Positions 12,932 to 18,479 of a DNA stretch of 18,479 nt are shown piece after piece (positions within the stretch are counted from its first letter, which is position 1; each line of letters begins with the position of its first letter). The notes beneath the pieces are model-generated. The model was not told the DNA's origin. It saw only the letters and a program-made list of their open reading frames with translations, and searched no databases. The position numbers and the translations under genes are program-made. Origin of the DNA: SIG587 sp045649505 (GTDB lineage Bacteria; Bacillota; Clostridia; Oscillospirales; Acutalibacteraceae); assembly GCA_045649505.1 (NCBI GenBank), contig JAZRQA010000080.1, positions 1 through 18,479 on the forward strand. The letters are read 5' to 3'.

Positions 12932-14464
12932 ATGAAAAAACCTATTGTTTTAACCATTATGGACGGGTTTGGCTTCAACGATAACAAGGAAGTTAACGCT
13001 ATCCACGCTGCGCAAACCCCGAATCTTGACAAAATTTTTGCCACCTGCCCCACCACCCAAATCGGTGCTTCGGGTATGGATGTAGGTCTGCCTGACGGTC
13101 AGATGGGTAACAGTGAGGTAGGCCACACAAACATCGGCGCAGGCCGTGTTGTATATCAGGAACTTACCCGTATCACCAAGGCGGTGAAGGAAGGCACCTT
13201 TTTCGAGAATGAGGCTCTTTTAAATGCCGCTAAAAACGCGAAGGAAAAGGGCGGCGCGCTTCACCTTATGGGCCTTTTGTCCGATGGCGGTGTTCATAGT
13301 CATTTTGACCACCTTGTGGCTCTTGTTGAGCTTGCAAAAAGACAGGGGCTTACCCGTGTATACATTCACGCCCTTCTTGACGGCCGTGATGTTCCCCCTG
13401 CAAGCGGTGCAGATTTCATTGATTCACTTGAAAATAAACTGCGTGATATCGGCGTTGGTAAAATCGCTACAGTTATGGGCAGATTTTACGGAATGGACCG
13501 CGATAACCGTTGGGACCGCGTTGGCGCCGCTTATGCCGCTCTTGTTTACGGCGAAGGTATTAAAACCGATGATGCCGCCGCGGCTGTGCGAAAATCCTAC
13601 ACCGAGATTGACGGTGACGGAAAGCACATTACCGACGAGTTTGTTCTCCCCACCGTTGTTGAGGGCACAGAGCGCATTAAAAGCGGTGACAGTGTTGTGT
13701 TCTTTAACTTCCGCCCCGATAGAGCAAGAGAGATAACCCGCACCTTTGTTGACCCCGACTTTACGGGCTTTGAGCGCAAGGGCTCAAGACTGGATGTTTT
13801 CTATGTTTGTATGACTCAGTATGACGCTACTATGCCGAATGTTGAGATTGCATTTAAGCCCCAGTCCCTTGCAAACACCTTAGGGGAATTTCTCGCCGAT
13901 AATGATATGACACAGCTTCGTATTGCCGAGACCGAGAAGTACGCTCATGTAACCTTCTTCTTTAACGGCGGTGTTGAAACACAGTATAAGGGCGAGGACA
14001 GAATTCTTGTTAACTCTCCTAAGGTTGCAACCTATGACCTTCAGCCCGAAATGAGCGCAAATGAAGTTTGCCATAAGGTTTGTGAGGCTATCGAGACCGG
14101 CAAATATGATGTTGTTATCCTTAACTTTGCCAACTGTGATATGGTTGGTCATACAGGATTTTTTGATGCCGCAGTTAAGGCGGTCGAAACCGTTGACACC
14201 TGCGTTGGCGCAGTGGCAGAGTCGACTAAGAAAATGGGCGGCGTAATGCTTCTCACCGCCGACCACGGTAATGCCGACTGTATGATTGATACTGACGGCT
14301 CACCCTTCACCGCGCATACCACCAATCCCGTACCCTTTGCGGTTATCGGTAAGGAATGCACACTCCGCGCAGGCGGAAAGCTTTGCGACATCTCCCCCAC
14401 CATTATAAAACTTTTAGGCAAGGAAAAGCCTGACGAGATGGACGGAGAAAGCATTATTCTCTAA
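12932..14464 (+). CDS. gpmI: 2,3-bisphosphoglycerate-independent phosphoglycerate mutase
   Basis: GpmI converts 3-phosphoglycerate to 2-phosphoglycerate through a phosphoserine intermediate and two Mn2+ ions; it belongs to the alkaline phosphatase superfamily. MDGFGFNDN (10-18) gives the first metal ligand. Ser61 lies in DGQMGNSEVGHTNIGAGRVVYQEL as the nucleophile. LHLMGLLSDGGVHSH, HALLDGRDVPP, RFYGMDRDNRW and FNFRPDRAREITR match the transferase domain. NCDMVGHTG and TADHGNADCMID supply the second metal site. The 510-residue length is typical. AAGGAGTT (about 12914-12921) overlaps the tpiA stop. It ends in the bidirectional terminator at 14495. Confidence 0.98.
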   Translation: MKKPIVLTIMDGFGFNDNKEVNAIHAAQTPNLDKIFATCPTTQIGASGMDVGLPDGQMGNSEVGHTNIGAGRVVYQELTRITKAVKEGTFFENEALLNAAKNAKEKGGALHLMGLLSDGGVHSHFDHLVALVELAKRQGLTRVYIHALLDGRDVPPASGADFIDSLENKLRDIGVGKIATVMGRFYGMDRDNRWDRVGAAYAALVYGEGIKTDDAAAAVRKSYTEIDGDGKHITDEFVLPTVVEGTERIKSGDSVVFFNFRPDRAREITRTFVDPDFTGFERKGSRLDVFYVCMTQYDATMPNVEIAFKPQSLANTLGEFLADNDMTQLRIAETEKYAHVTFFFNGGVETQYKGEDRILVNSPKVATYDLQPEMSANEVCHKVCEAIETGKYDVVILNFANCDMVGHTGFFDAAVKAVETVDTCVGAVAESTKKMGGVMLLTADHGNADCMIDTDGSPFTAHTTNPVPFAVIGKECTLRAGGKLCDISPTIIKLLGKEKPDEMDGESIIL

Positions 14465-14494
14465 GGGACTGTCAAAATAAGCTCTCAACAAAAG

Positions 14495-14539
14495 AGATAA
14501 AAAATAAAGGACGGCGATGCCGTCCTTTATTTTTTATCT
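14495..14539. terminator. Bidirectional terminator between gpmI and trmO
   Basis: Bases 14495-14515 pair perfectly with 14519-14539 (21 bp, GAT loop). The core is GGACGGC/GCCGTCC, with A/T-rich arms that give a T tract on either strand. The trmO stop codon (14527-14529) and last codons lie inside the stem, so the terminator is partly coding for trmO. Confidence 0.92.
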
Positions 14540-15210
14540 ACATCTATAACTTTTAAATTGTCGCCATCTACCTTAAAATGTATATCAAAGCCTGCAAATG
14601 CCATACTGTATATCCGCTCACTGTCGTCCTGATAAGCAGGGCGGGGGTCCTCTGCAAGGCAAGAAACCGCCGCGGCGCGCTTATCCTCGGGGAGATTTTT
14701 CAGAAGCTCTTCGGGGAACTCCACCTTAAGGCGGTGCTCGTTTGTAAAAGCAGTGTAGCCGGGCAGTGCCTCGGGGTGAGCATCGGCAAAGGGCAGATAG
14801 GGTTTAATATCGTAAATGGGTGTGCCGTCAAGTAAATCAACACCTGACACCACAAGCACATCCCCTTGATTTTCGGTGTGCTCCACCCTTAAAAGTTTAA
14901 CACAGGAAAGGCCTATGGAATTGGGCCTGAAGGGTGAACGACTTGCAAATACCCCTACCCTTTTATTGCCCCCAAGGCGGGGTGGGCGAACAGTGGGACT
15001 AAACTTCGCCTTATGGGCAAGAGAAAAATCAAAAAGCAACCACAGGTGGGAAAAACCCTCTATTTCCCTCAGCGCATCAGGGTGTCGGTATTTGGGTTCA
15101 AACACTATTCTACCAATAAGCTCATTAACCCTGCCGCTTTGCCTTGGTATACCGAATTTTTCGGTAAAATCAGTTCGAATATAGGCAATAGGTTCAATAG
15201 TTCGTTTCAT
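14527..15210 (-). CDS. trmO: tRNA (N6-threonylcarbamoyladenosine(37)-N6)-methyltransferase
   Basis: TrmO (YaeB) methylates t6A37 to m6t6A37 in certain tRNAs, using S-adenosylmethionine. The N-terminal part has IEPIAYIRTDFTEKFGIPRQSG (5-26), EIEGFSHLWLLFDF, RPPRLGGNKRVGVFASRSPFRPNSIGLS (75-102) and LDGTPIYDIKPYLPFAD, all diagnostic of the UPF0066/TrmO beta-barrel fold. The C-terminal region with ADAHPEALPGY and YQDDSERIYSM corresponds to the extension in longer members. The length is 227 residues. Start is at 15210 with AAGGA about 9 bases upstream. It shares a pathway with tsaC in this window. Its promoter overlaps a palindromic repeat cluster. Confidence 0.93.
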   Translation of the reverse strand: MKRTIEPIAYIRTDFTEKFGIPRQSGRVNELIGRIVFEPKYRHPDALREIEGFSHLWLLFDFSLAHKAKFSPTVRPPRLGGNKRVGVFASRSPFRPNSIGLSCVKLLRVEHTENQGDVLVVSGVDLLDGTPIYDIKPYLPFADAHPEALPGYTAFTNEHRLKVEFPEELLKNLPEDKRAAAVSCLAEDPRPAYQDDSERIYSMAFAGFDIHFKVDGDNLKVIDVDKK

Positions 15211-15244
15211 TATGCATTTTCCTTAACCACTCCTCTTTTAAAAT

Positions 15245-15273
15245 ATTATATCACTCTTTTGATGACAAATCAA
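15245..15273 (-). promoter_or_regulatory. trmO promoter, overlapping a repeat
   Basis: On the minus strand TTGATT (15273-15268) and TATAAT (15250-15245) have a 17-bp spacer. The -35 box lies inside the first arm of the repeat cluster at 15261-15315. Confidence 0.65.
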
Positions 15274-15315
15274 GGCGAAGCCTTGTATATCATCAATTCC
15301 GATGATATATAAGGC
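15261..15315. repeat. Alternating palindromic repeat cluster
   Basis: Three related arms alternate in orientation. The first is GATGACAAATCAAGGC (15261-15276). The second is its inverse GCCTTGTATATCATC (15280-15294). The third is GATGATATATAAGGC (15301-15315). Arms two and three form a 15-bp stem with an AATTCC loop and one G-U. Arms one and two share GATGA/TCATC and CAAGGC/GCCTTG around a GAA loop. A degraded fourth arm (GCTTGGATAA) may follow at 15321. This resembles a small dispersed palindromic repeat or MITE-like element; family identity is unknown. Confidence 0.6.
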
Positions 15316-15329
15316 CTGCAGCTTGGATA

Positions 15330-15372
15330 AAAAAAGAAGTAACTTTTGGTAGACAAAAGTTACTTCTTTTTT
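15330..15372 (-). terminator. Terminator of the tRNA-Arg gene
   Basis: Bases 15330-15348 pair perfectly with 15354-15372 (19 bp, 5-nt loop), with A/T runs at the base of the stem. It begins right at the tRNA CCA end on the minus strand. The symmetric A/T runs would also work on the plus strand. Confidence 0.88.
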
Positions 15373-15448
15373 GGCGCGCCCAAAGGAATTCGAATCCCCG
15401 ACCTTCCGCTTAGGAGGCGGACGCTCTATCCTGCTGAGCTATGGGCGC
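15372..15448 (-). tRNA. tRNA-Arg (anticodon CCU)
   Basis: The minus strand folds as a full cloverleaf. The acceptor is GCGCCCA with TGGGCGC and discriminator G. The D arm is GCTC/GAGC. The anticodon stem is TCCGC/GCGGA with loop CTCCTAA, so anticodon CCT reading AGG. The variable loop is 5 nt. The T arm is GGGGA/TCCTT, with two G-U pairs, and loop TTCGAAT. CCA is encoded (15372-15374 on the complement). The length is 77 nt with CCA. It has its own promoter and an adjoining terminator, so it is a single-gene unit. Confidence 0.96.
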
Positions 15449-15465
15449 ATATATCAGTAAAAAAT

Positions 15466-15494
15466 ATTTTACACCAAACGGGAGGTTTTGTCAA
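15466..15494 (-). promoter_or_regulatory. tRNA-Arg promoter
   Basis: On the minus strand a perfect TTGACA (15494-15489) and TAAAAT (15471-15466) are separated by 17 bp, which puts the start about ten bases before the tRNA 5' end. Confidence 0.8.
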
Positions 15495-15564
15495 TTAAAA
15501 CGGACAGAATTTACCCTTTTAAATTTTCGGTACAAAAAATTATAAATTCTTATCCTAAAACATC

Positions 15565-15593
15565 TTGAAAGATGGTGCATTTTGGTATATAAT
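15565..15593 (+). promoter_or_regulatory. Promoter of the DUF1846 gene with overlapping palindrome
   Basis: TTGAAA (15565-15570) and TATAAT (15588-15593) have a 17-bp spacer. The palindrome CATCTT-GA-AAGATG (15561-15574) overlaps the -35 box, and TGGTGCAT (15573-15580) lies in the spacer. Because 15565 is the -35 box, the TTG there cannot be a translation start. Confidence 0.72.
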
Positions 15594-15627
15594 ATTGATT
15601 GAATTTAATTTTTTTCGGGAGGCCGTT

Positions 15628-17112
15628 ATGGGGAAAATTGGCTTTGATAATGACAAATATATAAAACTTCAGTCACAGAACATAAAAAAGCGTATTGATA
15701 TGTTCGGCGGCAAGCTTTACCTTGAGTTTGGCGGCAAGCTGTTTGACGATTTTCACGCTTCTCGTGTGCTGCCCGGTTTTGCGCCTGATGCAAAGGTTAA
15801 GATGCTCCTTGAACTTAAAGAGCAGGCTGAAATCGTTATCGTTATCAATGCTGATGCTATTGAGAAAAACAAGCGCAGAGGTGACCTTGGAATTACCTAT
15901 GACCTTGACGCGCTGCGCCTTATTGACGCTTTTAGAGGAATAGGCCTTTATGTCGGAAGCGTTTGTATTACCCGCTATAATTCCCAACCCGCTGTGCAGG
16001 CATTTGAAAAGCGTTTAACTATTCTTGGAATAAAGGTTTACCGCCACTTCTCCATTCCCGATTACCCCGCCAATATCCCCCTTATTGTAAGCGATGAGGG
16101 CTTTGGTAAAAATGATTATATCGAGACCTCCCGTTCGCTTATAGTTGTTACTGCACCGGGTCCCGGAAGCGGCAAAATGGCTACCTGCCTTTCCCAGCTT
16201 TACCACGAGCATAAGCGCGGCGTTACCGCAGGCTATGCTAAATTTGAAACCTTCCCCATTTGGAATATTCCTTTGAAGCATCCTGTTAATATCGCTTATG
16301 AGGCGGCAACCGCCGATCTTGACGATGTTAATATGATCGATCCCTTCCATTTGGAGGAATATGGCGAAACTACCGTAAACTATAACCGCGATATTGAAAT
16401 TTTTCCCGTGCTTAATGCAACAATGGAGAAAATTCTTGGAAAATCCCCCTATAAAAGTCCAACCGATATGGGTGTTAATATGGCAGGCTTCTGTATTACC
16501 GATGAAGATGTAGTGCGCGCGGCAAGTGCGCAGGAAATAATTAGACGCTATTATGCCGCTCTTTGCTCCAACCGTCAGGGTATGTCGGATAAGAGTGAAA
16601 TTTATAAGTTAGAGCTTTTAATGCGTCAGGTGAACACAGGTATTGAGGATAGACCCGTAGTTGCCGCTGCACTTGATAAGGCAGAAAAGACGGGTGCCCC
16701 CGCTGTTGCAATACAGCTTGAAAACGGCAAAATAATTACTGGTAAAACCTCCTCCCTCTTAGGCTCAAGTGCGGCACTGCTCCTAAATGTTCTAAAAGAG
16801 CTTGCAGGCATTCCTGACGAGGTTCAGCTTATCTCCCCCACGATTATTGAGCCTATCCAGCAGCTTAAAACCCAGCATATGGGCAACCACAATCCAAGGC
16901 TCCATACCGATGAGATACTAATTGCCCTATCCATTTGCGCCTCGGCAGACAAAACCGCTGCTGCGGCAATGAGTCAGCTTGATAATCTGCGCGGACTTGA
17001 GGCTCACTCGACCGTTATTTTATCCCGTGTGGACGAGCAGTGCTTCAGAAAGTTGGGAGTTAATATTACCTTTGAGCCCAACTATCAGACTAAAAAACTT
17101 TATCATAACTAA
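15628..17112 (+). CDS. DUF1846 domain-containing protein
   Basis: This 494-residue protein matches the DUF1846 (UPF0371) family, cytosolic proteins found in Firmicutes and some other bacteria with no settled function. The start MGKIGFDNDKYIKLQSQNI and the following GGKLYLEFGGKLFDDFHASRVLPGF are family-diagnostic. A P-loop-like TAPGPGSGKMATCLSQLYHE lies at about 175-194, hinting at nucleotide or phosphate binding. The IPLIVSDEGFGKNDYIETSR and FPIWNIPLKHPVNIAYEAATADLDDVNMIDPFHLE stretches are also typical. I chose ATG 15628, not an upstream TTG, because GGGAGG (15617-15622) precedes it and the upstream frame covers the promoter. It has its own promoter. The gap to pyk is 63 bases and may allow read-through. 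Confidence 0.92.
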   Translation: MGKIGFDNDKYIKLQSQNIKKRIDMFGGKLYLEFGGKLFDDFHASRVLPGFAPDAKVKMLLELKEQAEIVIVINADAIEKNKRRGDLGITYDLDALRLIDAFRGIGLYVGSVCITRYNSQPAVQAFEKRLTILGIKVYRHFSIPDYPANIPLIVSDEGFGKNDYIETSRSLIVVTAPGPGSGKMATCLSQLYHEHKRGVTAGYAKFETFPIWNIPLKHPVNIAYEAATADLDDVNMIDPFHLEEYGETTVNYNRDIEIFPVLNATMEKILGKSPYKSPTDMGVNMAGFCITDEDVVRAASAQEIIRRYYAALCSNRQGMSDKSEIYKLELLMRQVNTGIEDRPVVAAALDKAEKTGAPAVAIQLENGKIITGKTSSLLGSSAALLLNVLKELAGIPDEVQLISPTIIEPIQQLKTQHMGNHNPRLHTDEILIALSICASADKTAAAAMSQLDNLRGLEAHSTVILSRVDEQCFRKLGVNITFEPNYQTKKLYHN

Positions 17113-17117
17113 AACTT

Positions 17118-17153
17118 TATGCACCATAACGATAAAAATAACACTGGTGCATA
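17118..17153. promoter_or_regulatory. Inverted repeat upstream of pyk
   Basis: TATGCACCA (17118-17126) and TGGTGCATA (17145-17153) form 9-bp arms 18 bases apart, in the gap between the DUF1846 stop and the pyk start. A TATACT -10-like box (17152-17157) overlaps the right arm, but no good -35 box is placed 16-18 bp upstream. It could be an operator, or a hairpin in a read-through transcript. Confidence 0.45.
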
Positions 17154-17175
17154 TACTATAAATCAGGTGATTTCC

Positions 17176-18479
17176 ATGCGCAAAACAAAAATTATATGTA
17201 CCTTAGGCCCTGCCTGCGATACCGAGCCTGTTTTAAAGCAAATGCTTAAAAACGGTATGAATATTGCTCGACTCAACTTTTCTCATCAGAGCCTTGATTA
17301 CCACGCAGATAATATTGAAATGATTAAAAAGCTAAGGAAAGAGCTTAATATGCCCGTTGCAATTCTGCTTGATACAAGGGGCCCCGAAATAAGAATAGGA
17401 AAGTTCAAAAACGGTAGCGTTACTTTGAATGTAGGAGACGAGTTTATTCTTACCACAAGGGAGTGTGAGGGTGATGAGGGCCGCGTTTATGTAAACTGCG
17501 CTACCCTACCCGAACAGGTAAAAGCGGGAGACCATTTGTTGCTTGATGACGGACTTATAAATCTTACCGTAAAAAGCACCAACGGTACAGATATTATAAC
17601 TACCGTAAACGTGGGCGGACAAATAAGCGGTACAAAGGGCGTTAATATCCCCGGTACACATATTGACCTTCCCTTTTTAAGCGAAAAGGACAAGCAAGAC
17701 CTTCTCTTCGGTATTGAGCATGATGTAGATTTTATTGCCGCGAGCTTTACAAGAAGCGCAGCCGACATTATCGAAATGCGCAACTTTGTGAACTACAACG
17801 GCGGTCACGATATACGTATAATTGCTAAAATTGAGAACAGCGAGGGTATTGATAATTTCGATGAGATACTTTCAGTTGCTGACGGAATTATGGTTGCGCG
17901 CGGTGATATGGGCGTTGAAATCGACTACGAGCGTGTACCTGGTATACAAAAGCGTCTTATAAAGCAGTGCTACCGCTCTGGAAAAATGGTTATTACCGCA
18001 ACGCAGATGCTTGAAAGTATGATACATTCTAATAATCCCACCCGTGCTGAGATTAGTGATGTTGCCAACGCTGTTTTTGACGGTACAAGCGCAGTTATGC
18101 TTTCGGGCGAGAGTGCTATCGGCATCAATCCGCCGAGAGTAGTAAAGGTTATGGCAGATATTGCCGAGCGCGCAGAAATGGATGCATTTTCAATGCACAC
18201 CTTTGATCGTTTTTCAACAAACACTGATACCTGCGATATTACAGGGGCTATATGCGATGCCACCTGCCGCGCTGCATTGGATTTGAATGCTACTGCAATT
18301 ATTGCCGTTACAAAAAACGGTGAGACGGCGCGCCTTATGTCAAAGTATCGACCCACAATTCCCGTAATAGGCGCAACTCCAAGCAAAAAGACCTATAACC
18401 AGCTTTCACTTTCATGGGGTGTTACCCCTGTGCTTGCGAGATATCAGGCAACCTCGGACGAGCTTTTCCGCCACGCGGT
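17176..18479 (+). CDS. pyk: Pyruvate kinase, 3' end outside window
   Basis: Pyruvate kinase transfers phosphate from phosphoenolpyruvate to ADP, giving pyruvate and ATP. The gene is open from ATG 17176 to the window edge (434 codons plus two bases), so it is truncated only by the window. It begins MRKTKIICTLGPACDTEPVL, then MNIARLNFSHQS, LLDTRGPEIRIG, and LLLDDGLI in the B domain. The active-site lysine is about residue 218 in IAKIENSEG, followed by VARGDMGVEI, VITATQMLESM and DGTSAVMLSGESA. The C-terminal regulatory domain has begun (TKNGETARLMSKYRP). AGGTGA (17165-17170) is the ribosome-binding site. It continues the glycolytic theme of pgk-tpiA-gpmI but belongs to a separate unit. Confidence 0.97.
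   Translation, partial: MRKTKIICTLGPACDTEPVLKQMLKNGMNIARLNFSHQSLDYHADNIEMIKKLRKELNMPVAILLDTRGPEIRIGKFKNGSVTLNVGDEFILTTRECEGDEGRVYVNCATLPEQVKAGDHLLLDDGLINLTVKSTNGTDIITTVNVGGQISGTKGVNIPGTHIDLPFLSEKDKQDLLFGIEHDVDFIAASFTRSAADIIEMRNFVNYNGGHDIRIIAKIENSEGIDNFDEILSVADGIMVARGDMGVEIDYERVPGIQKRLIKQCYRSGKMVITATQMLESMIHSNNPTRAEISDVANAVFDGTSAVMLSGESAIGINPPRVVKVMADIAERAEMDAFSMHTFDRFSTNTDTCDITGAICDATCRAALDLNATAIIAVTKNGETARLMSKYRPTIPVIGATPSKKTYNQLSLSWGVTPVLARYQATSDELFRHA

Noticed and set aside
14461..14494. GGGACTGTCAAAATAA after gpmI resembling an insertion sequence end
   Set aside because: No matching inverted end, target duplication or transposase is present in the window.
15565..15627. Upstream TTG start for the DUF1846 protein
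   Set aside because: The TTG is the -35 box of a good promoter and the stretch includes the -10 box; ATG 15628 has GGGAGG before it.
1..18479. CRISPR array, toxin-antitoxin pair or biosynthetic gene cluster
   Set aside because: No regularly spaced direct repeats, no recognisable toxin-antitoxin pairs and no biosynthetic core enzymes were seen on either strand.

Overview
The window reads as a chromosomal stretch from a Gram-positive, low-to-moderate GC anaerobe of class Clostridia, probably a gut Oscillospiraceae/Ruminococcaceae-type organism. The reasons are the purine-rich Shine-Dalgarno sites before most genes, the co-occurrence of the DUF951, DUF1653, DUF6472-like and DUF1846 families, and sigma-A-type promoters with 16-17 bp spacers. 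The family-level placement is inference from gene content only.

Layout. (1) Bases 1-840 are much more AT-rich than the rest. They hold an out-of-frame tail of a tyrosine recombinase, a terminator, and a small two-pass membrane protein with its own promoter and terminator; this looks like the edge or relic of a mobile element. (2) 852-5414 is a compact, overlapping operon for translation and cofactor functions: DUF951, prfA, tsaC, coaE, an M18 aminopeptidase and DUF1653. prmC, often next to prfA, is absent. (3) 5441-8237 is the rpsO-pnp unit with its own promoter, a probable structured rpsO leader, two stem-loops in the intergenic region (one about 22 bp long) and a strong terminator. (4) 8251-10716 holds a minus-strand single-pass membrane protein of unknown function, diverging from a tiny four-cysteine protein and a MATE transporter. 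(5) 10797-14539 is a lower-glycolysis operon, pgk-tpiA-gpmI, without gap, ending in a 21-bp bidirectional terminator shared with convergent trmO. (6) 14527-15494 is on the minus strand: trmO, an alternating palindromic repeat cluster, and tRNA-Arg(CCU) with its own promoter and terminator. (7) 15565-18479 holds a DUF1846 gene and pyruvate kinase, the latter cut by the window end.

How the genes work together. Pgk, TpiA, GpmI and pyruvate kinase cover most of the triose-phosphate-to-pruvate part of glycolysis; GAPDH and enolase must be elsewhere. PrfA, S15, PNPase and tRNA-Arg serve translation and RNA turnover. TsaC makes the threonylcarbamoyl-AMP used for t6A37 in ANN-reading tRNAs, and TrmO N6-methylates t6A37 in a subset of them, so the first and last steps of one tRNA modification lie in this window on opposite strands.

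Most of the window is ordinary housekeeping. No clear new defence or biosynthetic system is visible. The least explained elements are the left-edge element, the pnp leader stem-loop, the palindromic repeat cluster at the trmO promoter, the TGGTGCAT motif shared by the DUF1846 and pyk upstream regions, and the unannotated small and membrane proteins.
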